From contig NZ_JAERRB010000007.1 of assembly GCF_016735595.1 (NCBI RefSeq), positions 281,287 through 345,286 of the forward strand: 64,000 bases of DNA. Direction: 5' to 3'. The stretch's first letter is position 1. Every line of letters starts with the position of its first letter. Both the position numbers and the translations under genes were made by a program. This document shows positions 37,401 through 46,781 of this stretch, one piece after another. This DNA is from Chryseolinea lacunae (GTDB lineage: Bacteria; Bacteroidota; Bacteroidia; Cytophagales; Cyclobacteriaceae). The notes beneath the pieces are model-generated. The model saw only the letters and a program-made list of their open reading frames with translations. It had not been told where the DNA came from and did not search any database.

Positions 37401-37819
37401 GTTTGGTTCTTTGCATCAATTTAGGGATATCTTTAGTGATGCCACAATGTTTTTATGGGATATTCATCATGCTTCCCTGCAACTGTTTTAAAAACATGTC
37501 ACTTTTTTTGTCTCTACGGCGCACAATATTTTCTACGCGACGTTCATGTTCTCCTTTATTCATTCTGCGTGAAGTGTACCCAAATCATATATATCGATTA
37601 ATTTTACAGCATCATTCTATTACCTTTGCACCGTCAGGTCGGTGCTACCAACCTGGCACCGATGTATCTGTTGTGAAAGGCCCCGTTGGGCTCGTCCAAA
37701 AGAATCGGCATCTAGCGTTAGTTGTTTTTATTTTTTCGGACAGGTATTGGAATAATGTCAGAAATGAATTCAGTAAATTACGCAGATTAGATTTCAGCAA
37801 AATGGGTAGACCTAGATAA
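37401..37819 (+). other. Non-coding, AT-rich intergenic region
   Basis: The 419 bp between the M81 gene and the small lipoprotein gene. An imperfect inverted repeat, TCGGTGC / GCACCGA, lies near 37637-37660. The open frames crossing it have no family character, and no promoter of the exact consensus was found. Confidence 0.4.
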
Positions 37820-38290
37820 ATGAAGCTAAGATTTACACCAACCCAAGCTATAAATATAATAGCGAGCATTGCATTGGCAGGATGCGGATATATTCATCCT
37901 TGTGACTTTGAGATTGACAGAGAATTCATCAAGACGTCTTGTGACTTCTCGAACGGTCTTGAAGTGGAGAAAATTAAAAATATTCGGGAATTCAGGGATG
38001 ATGTTCCCGTCGCATACGATGTTGAGTTCAGTCTATGGTACTTTCAGAAACCATGGCAAAAAGATGAGCGTACGGTAATCTATTTTAAAAAAGAAATGAA
38101 GGATTACGAGTGGTATAATCTCACAAATGGACTGACTTCGAAAACGATGCCTTTTGATTTTGAAAAGGAACAGTGGTACATATTTGGTGGACTCTATGAA
38201 CACGGAGCACCATCTGTACTTTTATATGTTTATGTGAACTCAGACAATTCATTAAGGGTACATAGAGTTGATAAGCCGACTAACTTTTAA
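37820..38290 (+). CDS. Small AT-rich lipoprotein, function unknown
   Basis: A 156-residue protein with a lipoprotein signal (LAGC, Cys22) and a mature part rich in aromatic and charged residues (SLWYFQKPWQKDERTVIYF, WYIFGGLYEHG), suggesting a small beta-rich envelope domain. No family recognised. Base composition is clearly more AT-rich than in the neighbouring genes, and it lies between long non-coding stretches, so it may have been acquired horizontally. Confidence 0.6.
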   Translation: MKLRFTPTQAINIIASIALAGCGYIHPCDFEIDREFIKTSCDFSNGLEVEKIKNIREFRDDVPVAYDVEFSLWYFQKPWQKDERTVIYFKKEMKDYEWYNLTNGLTSKTMPFDFEKEQWYIFGGLYEHGAPSVLLYVYVNSDNSLRVHRVDKPTNF

Positions 38291-38405
38291 TGTTTATGAT
38301 AGGTATTTCTGTTTTTCTGCTTTGCCATTGGCTGGGACTCTTGCCTAGTCGCCGGAAATTCGCGGCCGGTCGTTCCGAGTTTATGAAGGGTGGAGTATTT
38401 TTTGC

Positions 38406-38549
38406 GTGATTGCAACGGCGCCAACTAACGCCCAACAAATATTTAAAGACCTAAAGGTCACAAACACAATCACCGAAGCCATACGCGACATACAATCAGA
38501 ACAGGACGACACTCACCACGAAAGCTCAAATTGGAGGATAGAAGATTAA
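38406..38549 (+). CDS. Possible short ORF or 3' gene remnant
   Basis: A 47-codon frame from GTG, with a protein-like tail rich in Gln, Asp and Glu (NAQQIFKDLKVTNTITEAIR followed by DIQSEQDDTHHESS). Its TAA lies at the foot of the following terminator hairpin. The frame stays open upstream to 38349, so this may be the end of a truncated gene. No start signal supports it. The rest of the 38291-38611 gap shows nothing recognisable. Confidence 0.3.
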   Translation: MIATAPTNAQQIFKDLKVTNTITEAIRDIQSEQDDTHHESSNWRIED

Positions 38550-38585
38550 GCGCGGCCTCACGTTCATGAGTGAAGCCGCGCTTTT
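38548..38585. terminator. Bidirectional terminator between the AT-rich segment and the C25 gene
   Basis: AAGCGCGGC and GCCGCGCTT pair perfectly around an 18-nt inner segment, with TTTT on the + side. It is positioned to end the C25 peptidase transcript from the - strand (stop at 38612) and any transcript from the left. Confidence 0.65.
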
Positions 38586-38611
38586 CAATTGACAAAAATT
38601 CCTTCAACGGT

Positions 38612-41600
38612 TTACGCAACCCCAGCCTCAAACCTGAATTTCTCAATCAACCCATGTTCCCGGTCTGCGTTCACGAAGAAGCTTATTTCGCGTCCCGTCA
38701 CAAACGCATCCGTTGCTGCGTCGAGAATGATGCCGTAGTCTGGTAAGCTCTTCGTTGCGCGGTATACTCTCACCGTTGCTGTGGTTCCGTTTCCAATTTG
38801 CAGTCCGATCTCTGTCGTTGTGTCGGATGCTTCCTGGTGGCGGATAAATTTGATCGGGCCTTTCACCCATGCGGGCACCAGAATGTTTATGGTGGCGATC
38901 ACGGGTTTGTATCCGATCTTGCTCAGTGTGAGTTCGGCCGGGCCGCTGGTGAAGCCAGTGATACTGAGGGTGACATCGCCGGCGGCGTTTGTTGTGCCGG
39001 TGCGTTGCAAGGTTCCTTGTTGAATGTGTGCAAAAACTCCGGGCAATGGCAGACGGATGAAGATGACACGATGGTCGGTGTGGATCGGTAGCGGCTTGCG
39101 CACGTCCCATTCTGTGGGGATGGATGGGATCATGATTAACGGCGTGCGTGTCCACACGGGCATTTCAGGATCGCCCATCAGGTTTTGTGCATACACGACC
39201 CACTTGTTGTATAGACGCCAGAATCCCGTTCCTTCGTCTACCATGCTCACACGCGTGTCGTTGAGGTGACCGAGGTGGCGGGTGGTGGTCATGCGGTGAA
39301 AGAATGCGCGTTGGAAATTATCGCCGACACCGATCCACGAGAATCTTGAATTGCCAATGTAGGCTACCGCGCCGCCGTCGGGATGAAACAGGGAATGTTC
39401 ACTCACGGCGTCGTTGTCGTCGAACTGATTGGTGAGGCACGAGTCGGCAAAAGCAATGTAGGTATGGCTGCCGTTGTTCGAAGCCGCTACAACCGCTGAG
39501 GAATAGCCACAGCATCCACCTGAGTTTCCGTGGCCCGACAAACTCACAAAGTGTTGCTTTCGGTTGATCGCGTTTTGGAGGGCGGTGGTACTCAACACTT
39601 CGGCAGGCGCTGCACCCAGGTCGGCGGGATTGAGATCAACCAGATCTTCATACAGTCTTGAAAACTCCGTGAGCAAAGGAAGCTCTGTGTCAACTTGTTT
39701 GCGCAGCGTTTCCTGGTCTTGCATCGAGCCATCGGCATCGCCGTGGTCGAGAATAAAATACGATGGTGTGAGTTCTGCGGCGGCTCCTCTCACGGCGATC
39801 CACGGAGAAGGAATAGGGAAGAAGTAGTGGAAGAAGAAAAAGTCGAACGCGATGCCGCTTGGCGTCAGATCGGCCGGGCCTTTGCAATAGTACCAGCCTC
39901 TTCCGCCGGTGTCGTTGTAGGGCATCGTTCTGACATCGGTGTCGGAAATAACGGCGAGCAGGTTGTAGTTAAAATTAAGCGCGAAGTCTGTTGAGGGAAG
40001 TTTGATGATGGTGTGTGCCTGACCGGCCGGGTGATTAAAGTTGAAATCGGGCGGCGGAAAAGCTGCACTGTTGTAAATGCCCCATCGTCCACCCCAGTTC
40101 GAAGAAACCAGCGCCATGCGGTGAAGCCACGTGGTGTCGAGCGCATTGCCTGCAGGGTCTCTCAATTGCTCGTAAGCAATTACTTTGTTCACAAACACGC
40201 GGGCCTGCTCTGCAGATGATGTCGGCGCACGGCCCACGCTCACGTCGGGGAAGTAGTTGATGCCGTCCATGTCGGCGTCGTTGGTGTGTTGTCCGTAGAT
40301 TCCGTTGTCGAGCAAATCCCAGTCGTGACGGCCAGCGACGTCATAGTTTGGGCCCACCAGGCTGGAGTAGTAGAAGTCGGTGGGAATGGTGTTCCATTCA
40401 TACAGCCATTGAAGCGTGGTATTCACCAGAGCCGCCGGTCCGTTCACGCGGACAAACTGTGTTCGTGTGGTGGTGCGTGTGGCGTACGTATTGTCGGTGC
40501 AGTAGAACCAGCCTGGCGTGGTGCCGCTTGATGTCCCGGCGGTATCGAGGGGAATGAGCGCGCCGGTGGTTGCATTCACCAGCAACGGTGCCCAGTTGCC
40601 GGGCCACCATGTGCCGGGATTGACCACGTTCATTTTCAGGAATGCACCGGTCCAGAAAGATTGATTGTTGTCGGGAGGGTTGTTGGCCGTTTGCACGCCG
40701 ATGTGTCCTTCAGAGGCGCCGGGGGCATTGCGAACAGGAACAACGTTCACATCGCCGCCAAGCAATACCCACGACGTGTTCCATTGTGCCAGGGCCCACT
40801 TGAGAAAATTGCGAATCACTTCCTGCAGATCGCGTGCACCGGATGTGTGATTGCCATACCGGCCCCCAACAATGTCGGTGATGGTGATAACGATGGACGT
40901 GATGCCCCGCTTTTCCTTCCAGTCTGCCAGGCGATTGTAGTGCGCCACCTGATCGCCAATGAAAGCGCCACGGGTCATGGTCATGGCATTCCATGAATAG
41001 TTGTCGGTGATGACAACGTAGTTGTATTTGAAGAAGTAGGGTAGCAGGCTTCCCCAATCAATAATATCAACCGGGTTTATCACCGTAGCTTTCAGTTCAT
41101 CCATGATCCTGTTGGCTTGCGTGGCGTTGCGCAGAAGTGCTTTGGTGTGGGTAGATTCCATTTTTTGTGCCGCGCGCGAATAGATGGCGACGTCGATGTC
41201 TGTGCACAGTTCGATCCCTCCATCTTTAGTATATCGAATGGGCTTCACTTCCAGTATCAGAACGCTGTTGGGACCGGCATGTTCTGTCTTGATGATCCGC
41301 ACAACATCGTCGGGCGATTTGAAGGCCTTTGCATAAAGTTCGGTATTTGGCAGGTGCAGTTCGGGCACGGGGAAAGGTTCGACAGCATCGAATTTTTTCT
41401 CCATGTCGTCAATGCGTTTGCTGTCGCATTTCCGGTGGCGCTCCAACATAACCTGCTCTTGCTCGTCTGCTTTGAAGTGCAAGATCTTATCGTTTTCACC
41501 CTCTGGTTTCTGAGCCTTTGCCCCGGGTTGAGGTTTCTGCAGGGGTGCCACCAGCACAGGGCCTTCCTTTAGCACAACGGTCTTCTCAATCTTGACGTCG

Positions 41601-41815
41601 ATGCGTTCGGCGTCGGTGAAAGGAGCAATAACAACGCGGATGATCTTGGCGGGAAATGCGGGGCTTCCGAGTTCGCCTGCCGGAAAGCCTTCGCGCATCA
41701 TGAGACGCACACCAAACGGTGTGTTCTGAACAGAGATCTCATGTTTGTCGAACTGAACTTTAACGTGAGCAACGCTCAGGTTGTCTGATTGGTTTTGAAG
41801 TTTGTCGATTTTCAT
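38612..41815 (-). CDS. Gingipain-like C25 family cysteine peptidase
   Basis: A 1067-residue protein with a gingipain-type catalytic domain. The catalytic dyad is visible as His762 in SLSGHGNSGG and Cys793 in FADSC, with a spacing like that of gingipains. Upstream stretches such as YVVITDNY, WVLLGGDVNVVPVR and DGINYFPDVSVGRAP are typical of peptidase C25. A C-terminal beta domain (about 920-1060) follows. Unusually, the N-terminus (MKIDKLQNQSDNL) is not a signal peptide and no type IX secretion sorting domain is apparent. Either it acts inside the cell or its export is unconventional. A small hairpin (AATAC/GTATT) lies just before the start. Confidence 0.82.
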   Translation of the reverse strand: MKIDKLQNQSDNLSVAHVKVQFDKHEISVQNTPFGVRLMMREGFPAGELGSPAFPAKIIRVVIAPFTDAERIDVKIEKTVVLKEGPVLVAPLQKPQPGAKAQKPEGENDKILHFKADEQEQVMLERHRKCDSKRIDDMEKKFDAVEPFPVPELHLPNTELYAKAFKSPDDVVRIIKTEHAGPNSVLILEVKPIRYTKDGGIELCTDIDVAIYSRAAQKMESTHTKALLRNATQANRIMDELKATVINPVDIIDWGSLLPYFFKYNYVVITDNYSWNAMTMTRGAFIGDQVAHYNRLADWKEKRGITSIVITITDIVGGRYGNHTSGARDLQEVIRNFLKWALAQWNTSWVLLGGDVNVVPVRNAPGASEGHIGVQTANNPPDNNQSFWTGAFLKMNVVNPGTWWPGNWAPLLVNATTGALIPLDTAGTSSGTTPGWFYCTDNTYATRTTTRTQFVRVNGPAALVNTTLQWLYEWNTIPTDFYYSSLVGPNYDVAGRHDWDLLDNGIYGQHTNDADMDGINYFPDVSVGRAPTSSAEQARVFVNKVIAYEQLRDPAGNALDTTWLHRMALVSSNWGGRWGIYNSAAFPPPDFNFNHPAGQAHTIIKLPSTDFALNFNYNLLAVISDTDVRTMPYNDTGGRGWYYCKGPADLTPSGIAFDFFFFHYFFPIPSPWIAVRGAAAELTPSYFILDHGDADGSMQDQETLRKQVDTELPLLTEFSRLYEDLVDLNPADLGAAPAEVLSTTALQNAINRKQHFVSLSGHGNSGGCCGYSSAVVAASNNGSHTYIAFADSCLTNQFDDNDAVSEHSLFHPDGGAVAYIGNSRFSWIGVGDNFQRAFFHRMTTTRHLGHLNDTRVSMVDEGTGFWRLYNKWVVYAQNLMGDPEMPVWTRTPLIMIPSIPTEWDVRKPLPIHTDHRVIFIRLPLPGVFAHIQQGTLQRTGTTNAAGDVTLSITGFTSGPAELTLSKIGYKPVIATINILVPAWVKGPIKFIRHQEASDTTTEIGLQIGNGTTATVRVYRATKSLPDYGIILDAATDAFVTGREISFFVNADREHGLIEKFRFEAGVA

Positions 41816-42169
41816 AATACTCGGGGGTATTGGTTAACGATGGAGGATATCGATACTGGGTGTACAGGGAACACCATTCGGGCGCAGACTCTCTGAGCAG
41901 AAGCTACGCCTTCATTGATGGAATAAAATTCGCAGTAACCTCAACAGGAAACAATACCCACTTTCACGGATTTTTAAGATGACTGATATTGATTTCATCA
42001 ATCATAACAGGGAGAATAGCGGAAGTGAAATAGAAATGTGTGACGGATTTCAGTTCATCAAATGAGTTGTCGCTAACGGGGAATGCATACTATCGGTTGA
42101 TGAAAAATAGCGCAAGACTGGCTTTGTGAAATAATGTAATACTGAACCTTCGCTGTACAATTATTATTA
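41816..42169. other. Intergenic region without recognised features
   Basis: The 354 bp between the start of the C25 gene and the stop of the DUF6348-like gene. Both genes read leftwards, so it should hold the C25 promoter; no exact TAnnTTTG element with a suitable -33 element was found. Confidence 0.4.
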
Positions 42170-42838
42170 TCAAGAATCTGTTTTTTGAAGAATGATAAAA
42201 TTCCGACAGCTGTAAAAGTCGGTATCTGGAAGTGTGGGCAATGACAAAAAAAGAGTACCCGATTCATTGACGGGTTGGTTGTCCATCAGAAATTCACTGA
42301 TTGTAATCTGATCGTTAAATTGAGCATAGTAACTGCGAAACCAATGAAGTCTGTTGGCTAATGTTTGCGATCGGATTCCGCTCTCAATGCGTTGGAAAAA
42401 TTCCTTCGGAGGTGATACGGAATTTTTGCTGTTGGTTTTTGGCGTCAGACTTCCCAAGTAAGCTTTCCAAGTTGTGTCGCCGATTTTCCACTCCTCGGTT
42501 TCTACCTGTTGAAGCGTGTGTGGATCCTGACTGCCAGACATTGCCAGCAGAGGATGCAGGCTTCCCCTGGAAAAGTTTTGAAAGTTTCTTGCGACGGCAT
42601 CTTCCAGTGTGGTGCCAACATCGCCAAAGGACTCGTAGATATGTTCCCCCTGTTGGGGGATGGCCAGGATGTCAAGTTGAGAGTTGACGGCCTGTCGCTC
42701 TTCGCGATAAACAATTCTTGTTTTGAATTTTGTCTTCCTGGGAAGGTCTGTATAAACAAACTCTTCATCTCTATGCACACCCACGCCGTGATGTTGCAGG
42801 AGGGAAGCGAGGTTTTCGTTTTGGCTTATTTCGAGCAT
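42170..42838 (-). CDS. DUF6348-like protein
   Basis: A 222-residue soluble protein. The stretch IYESFGDVGTTLEDAVARNF followed by QNFSRGSLHPLLA resembles the core of DUF6348 proteins, a family without known function that often occurs as stand-alone or immunity-like genes. No signal peptide. It lies 47 bp after the Nudix gene on the same strand. Base composition is more AT-rich than in the operon upstream. Confidence 0.6.
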   Translation of the reverse strand: MLEISQNENLASLLQHHGVGVHRDEEFVYTDLPRKTKFKTRIVYREERQAVNSQLDILAIPQQGEHIYESFGDVGTTLEDAVARNFQNFSRGSLHPLLAMSGSQDPHTLQQVETEEWKIGDTTWKAYLGSLTPKTNSKNSVSPPKEFFQRIESGIRSQTLANRLHWFRSYYAQFNDQITISEFLMDNQPVNESGTLFLSLPTLPDTDFYSCRNFIILQKTDS

Positions 42839-42885
42839 ACTATGAAGTACGGATCAAGTAAGAGTTGGATGCCTTCGCGCAAGGC

Positions 42886-43284
42886 TTAATCCAACAGTCC
42901 CTGTTCTTTTAAGAAATCAAAAATCAACCCATCCACTTCCGAAACTTTGTCTTTGTCGGAACACGATAGCCATCTCAGTTCTTCAATTTCCGAGGCAGCA
43001 CTCAACCGGCCTGAATAATCACACGTGTAGCAAGTCATTTTCACAAAGGTATCAGCTGGATGGCCGTGCGCATGGGCTTGGAAGGTGCCGACAAACTTTA
43101 TAGAATTCGTGTGAAGGTCTACGCTAAGCTCTTCTTTTATCTCGCGACACAGGGCTTGCTCATCCGTCTCTCCGCTCTCGCGTTTGCCACCGGGAATATA
43201 ATACTTGTCTTTGCCACGCGTTCGTGTGGATAGAATTTTCCTTTGTTCTATTTCTATCCAGGCGAGTTTGTCGATCAGTTTCAT
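42886..43284 (-). CDS. Nudix hydrolase
   Basis: A 132-residue pyrophosphohydrolase with a complete Nudix box, GGKRESGETDEQALCREIKE followed by EL, in the usual position (residues about 32-53). The family cleaves nucleoside diphosphates linked to another moiety; the N-terminus (RKILSTRTRGKDKYYIPGG) and length resemble 8-oxo-dGTPase-like or NUDIX 'MutT/YjhB' members, but the substrate cannot be assigned. It is 44 bp downstream of the VWA gene and could be the last gene of that long transcript. Confidence 0.88.
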   Translation of the reverse strand: MKLIDKLAWIEIEQRKILSTRTRGKDKYYIPGGKRESGETDEQALCREIKEELSVDLHTNSIKFVGTFQAHAHGHPADTFVKMTCYTCDYSGRLSAASEIEELRWLSCSDKDKVSEVDGLIFDFLKEQGLLD

Positions 43285-43328
43285 TTATGCGTTGAGCGTT
43301 GAAGTTTCACCGAATTCTTTTGTTACGT

Positions 43329-44516
43329 TCACCTCACCACAATATCCCGATCTCCTGCCCACTGCCTCAAATCCTGCTTCTTTATTGCGGCCGCCATAAG
43401 GTCCGGAAACATATCCGGTGTGCAGGCAAAGACAGGAATGCCGTGCTTTGAAAACTGCGTAGCGTTGTTTGCATCATACGCCGGACTTCCCTGATCGTTC
43501 AGGGCCAGCAAGCAAATCACTTGCACACCCGAATCAACAAGTTCCTTTGCTCGCTTGTGCATCTCTTGTTCGTTGCCGCCTTCGTAGAGGTCGGTGACGA
43601 GCACCAGGATGGTATCGTCGGGCCGCGTCACTTGTTCCTGGCAATATTGTAGCGCGAGGTTGATGTCGGTGCCGCCGCCGAGTTGAACACCGAATAATAA
43701 ATCAACGGGGTCTTTCAATTCTTCTGTGAGGTCTGCCACGGCGGTGTCGAACACTACCATGCGCGTGCGCACGTTGGGGAGCGAGGCCATCACGGCGCCG
43801 AAGATGCCCGAGTAGACCACGGATGTTCCCATCGAGCCGCTTTGGTCGAGGCAAAGAATGATGTCCTTCAGTGACTTTCTGGTTTTTCGCCCGTAGCCTA
43901 TGCGCACTTCGGGGATAATCGTTTTATAGTCGGGTTGATAGTGTTTCAGGTTTTTGCGGATGGTGGCGTCCCAGTTCATCTCGTTGTGTTTGGGACGCAG
44001 GTTGCGTGTGGAACGGTTCAGTGCGCCGACGAGGGCGTTGATGGTTTTCTGTTCCAGCTTCTGCATCAGTTCGTCCACTACCTTTTGCACCACGCGGCGG
44101 GCGGTGTCTTTGGTTTTGGATGGAATGAGTTTGCCAAGCTCCATGAGCGTGGCCACGAGGTGCACATCGGCTTCGGCCTTTTCGAGGATTTCGGGCTCGA
44201 AGATCATTTTTTTCTTCAGCTCCGGATGACGCATGGCATCGTTCTGCAACACGTTCACCACCGACACCGGGAAATATTTACGGATGTCGCCAAGCCATCG
44301 CGCCACACCGGGGTTCGAACCTTCGGTGCCGCCTTTTCCTTTTTCCTTGTCGGCATCATAGTCAAACCGCTGCTTCCGATCGAAGTCATAGAGGGCCGTG
44401 AGGGCAGCATCTACCTGTTGCATTTCTCCGGAGAGCGAGCAACTTGTTCCGTCGGCCGGTCCGCCACCCAGAATGAGGCGCCAGCGTTCCAGTTGTATAT
44501 CGTTCTTGGGTTCCAT
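43329..44516 (-). CDS. VWA domain protein of the MoxR/DUF4132 operon (YehP-like)
   Basis: A 395-residue cytoplasmic protein with a C-terminal von Willebrand factor A domain. The metal-ion-dependent adhesion site is intact: DQSGSMG with Asp224, Ser226 and Ser228, then the TDLYEGGNE strand. The N-terminal 200 residues are helical and specific to this family. VWA proteins paired with MoxR ATPases are thought to recruit or present a client for remodelling. It is the last gene of the six-gene run, 12 bp after the DUF5682 gene, and corresponds to E. coli YehP. Confidence 0.85.
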   Translation of the reverse strand: MEPKNDIQLERWRLILGGGPADGTSCSLSGEMQQVDAALTALYDFDRKQRFDYDADKEKGKGGTEGSNPGVARWLGDIRKYFPVSVVNVLQNDAMRHPELKKKMIFEPEILEKAEADVHLVATLMELGKLIPSKTKDTARRVVQKVVDELMQKLEQKTINALVGALNRSTRNLRPKHNEMNWDATIRKNLKHYQPDYKTIIPEVRIGYGRKTRKSLKDIILCLDQSGSMGTSVVYSGIFGAVMASLPNVRTRMVVFDTAVADLTEELKDPVDLLFGVQLGGGTDINLALQYCQEQVTRPDDTILVLVTDLYEGGNEQEMHKRAKELVDSGVQVICLLALNDQGSPAYDANNATQFSKHGIPVFACTPDMFPDLMAAAIKKQDLRQWAGDRDIVVR

Positions 44517-44528
44517 CGTTCGTTGTTT

Positions 44529-46778
44529 TTATTCTACACCTCCCAACAATTCTTTCAGCACAGGCAATATTTGTGCGGCGCGTTCGGCATCAAAACCTTC
44601 GCGTTCCGTTAAGCTCTGATGTGTTTCCACGGCACGACCTTTTCGCGCACGGACACCGATTTGCCGCCGTTCCCCATATTCAAATTTGGAGAACGATCGG
44701 CGGAGCAGGGCCAGTATCTGTGTGAACGTGTCGTCGGGCAAAGACTCCACCCACGAGTACATCAGGTTCCACAGGCGATTGTCATACAACAAGATCATTC
44801 CGTTGGAACCGAGAAATCCTTCCAGCCACGCCGCCACTTCAAACGGATCGTTGGCACTGGAGAGGGCGAACGAAATGCGGCGTTCCGTTTCTTCTTCCGA
44901 CAGTTGTTGTGCATCGAGGAGCAGGCGGCACACGCAGCCGAGAATGATGTGGTTCACACCGTGCTTGTCGAGCAGGCGATGCAACGTGTCGTACCATTGT
45001 TGTTCGGTGTCTACGTTGTCGTAGAGGCGCACGCCGGTGTTCACGCGGGTGATGAGGCCGAACATGTTCTGCGAGTTGGCTTCGTCCAATCCATAGCAGG
45101 CGTTGGGCAGGCCTACAAATACTTTTGTAAGCAGCTGTTGCACTACGGTATTCAACACCGACAAATCCGAGCGACGCACATCGCCATAGCGACTGATGTC
45201 CACAAGTCGGGGTATGGCGTTCATCAGGTCCACGATGTCGGCGGAGATGGATGTGAGCTCGTTGATGCGGAAGAGCAGGTGGTCGAGGTTCTGATAGAGT
45301 TGGGCCGGGATGCTCAGTTGAATGAGCCGGGCCAGCTCGGTGATCTTGTCGGTTTCAGTGCCTTGCTTTCGCACCAGGGTTTCGGCTGCGGCTTCTATGG
45401 TGTTGCCCAGAAAGGCCTTGTCGATAAGCACAATCATCAGCTCTGGTTTCCACTCGGCCGTCCACGATTCCTTGAAGGTTCCCTTGGTGCGCGATGCCGT
45501 TCGGGAAAGCCAGGGAAGTTCTATGATTTCGAGGCGATGAAAAAAGACACTTCGTTCCAGGTCGCCTTCTTTGCGCAGGTCAAGGTCGTAGGTTTTTGGA
45601 ACGGCGGTCAGTTTCAGGCGCAGGCTTTTGATGTGCTGTTCAAAGTCCTCTTGCAGGGGCACTTTGGGAATGTCGTCGGGCACGTGCCCCATGGAGTTGC
45701 CCACGATGAGTTGTTCGCGCACGAGGTTTAGCAGAATGCCATCGCCCATGCACATCACCGAAAGCGTGGCTTCGTTCAACTCGTCCAGCGCGATGAATGG
45801 CTTGTTTCGCAGCACGGCCAGGCTACGCGCCAGGCGATAGGTTTCGATGACGTGGGCCGTAGAAATATCCATCTGCTTTTCGCGGAACGTGGCTGCCACT
45901 TTCGCCAGCCAGCGAATCTCGGTTTGGTCGGTAATGTTCCATTGGTGCTCATACCACCCCGGCGAATAGATGCCGGCACCATAGCCCGACGCAATCGACA
46001 AACGCGAGTTGGTCCAGGGAATCCACGTGCAGGCCACTTTGATTTTTGATTTCGGGAGAGCCTTCAGAATTTTGGCGTCACTTTTGGCTGTGGCGTCGAG
46101 TTCCACCAGGGCGGGGCCATGCCATGCACCACACACCACGGCGATGCGTTCATACATTTCGTTCTGCGCCTGGCGGATGATGGTGCGCATGTAGGCTTCG
46201 CGGTCTATGTTTTCGCGATCGAGGCCCGACACCACACCTTCGGCACGCAGCGAGTCCATGGCGTGGTGCACAGCCTCGAAGTGGTCGGTGTTGGTTAGTG
46301 TAGATTCAAAATGATGATCCCACCAGTCATCACTGTTCCGGAAACCGGCGGCTTCGGAAAGGTGGGAGAGAGGGTCGCGATGGTAAACCGGGATGGGTGC
46401 TTCCTGCAGGGCAGCTTCATCTTCGCCTGGAATTTCTTTTGCGGCTTCTTCCGCATCGCGCTTCACAAAACTCACTGCGGCCGGAAGGTCCATGGCGCGC
46501 ACGGGTATTTTATTTTGATTGGCATAGCGCACGGCCGTCCACTCGGGACTGTATTCGGCAAAGGGATAGAATGACGATTGTTTTGGATTCTCCTGGTTAT
46601 AGACCATGATGGCCACCGGTGGTGTGAGGCCTTCTTTGCCCACCAGCGAAAGCACCTCCGTCATTTCGGGGGCGCCTTCCACCAGCAGCATGTCGGGCTT
46701 GAATTGTTCAAGCTGGCGCAGCACGTTTCGCGCCGATCCCACACCATGATGCCGTATGCCTAAAATCTGAATCGCCAT
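44529..46778 (-). CDS. DUF5682 family protein (YehM-like)
   Basis: A 749-residue cytoplasmic protein. The N-terminal region (ILGIRHHGVGSARNVLRQLE, LLVEGAPEMTEVL, VYNQENPKQSSFYPFAEYSP, AVVCGAWHGPALVEL) is typical of DUF5682 and looks related in pattern to the TraB/EreA-like fold, with conserved His-His and Glu-Gly residues that could form a catalytic or metal site. The rest is helical. Function unknown. It lies 3 bp after the DUF4132 gene and 12 bp before the VWA gene. Confidence 0.85.
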   Translation of the reverse strand: MAIQILGIRHHGVGSARNVLRQLEQFKPDMLLVEGAPEMTEVLSLVGKEGLTPPVAIMVYNQENPKQSSFYPFAEYSPEWTAVRYANQNKIPVRAMDLPAAVSFVKRDAEEAAKEIPGEDEAALQEAPIPVYHRDPLSHLSEAAGFRNSDDWWDHHFESTLTNTDHFEAVHHAMDSLRAEGVVSGLDRENIDREAYMRTIIRQAQNEMYERIAVVCGAWHGPALVELDATAKSDAKILKALPKSKIKVACTWIPWTNSRLSIASGYGAGIYSPGWYEHQWNITDQTEIRWLAKVAATFREKQMDISTAHVIETYRLARSLAVLRNKPFIALDELNEATLSVMCMGDGILLNLVREQLIVGNSMGHVPDDIPKVPLQEDFEQHIKSLRLKLTAVPKTYDLDLRKEGDLERSVFFHRLEIIELPWLSRTASRTKGTFKESWTAEWKPELMIVLIDKAFLGNTIEAAAETLVRKQGTETDKITELARLIQLSIPAQLYQNLDHLLFRINELTSISADIVDLMNAIPRLVDISRYGDVRRSDLSVLNTVVQQLLTKVFVGLPNACYGLDEANSQNMFGLITRVNTGVRLYDNVDTEQQWYDTLHRLLDKHGVNHIILGCVCRLLLDAQQLSEEETERRISFALSSANDPFEVAAWLEGFLGSNGMILLYDNRLWNLMYSWVESLPDDTFTQILALLRRSFSKFEYGERRQIGVRARKGRAVETHQSLTEREGFDAERAAQILPVLKELLGGVE

Positions 46779-46781
46779 GTG

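Noticed and set aside
37403..37819. 138-codon + strand frame between the M81 and small lipoprotein genes
   Set aside because: The composition is not protein-like (many Cys, Arg and Phe runs), it has no family features, and it ends exactly at the next start by chance of frame.
37700..38440. Integron attC-like bases (GCGTTAG near 37718 and CTAACGCCCAAC near 38425) flanking the small lipoprotein gene
   Set aside because: The two sites do not form a paired R/L structure, there is no integrase, and only one gene lies between them. The resemblance is probably chance.
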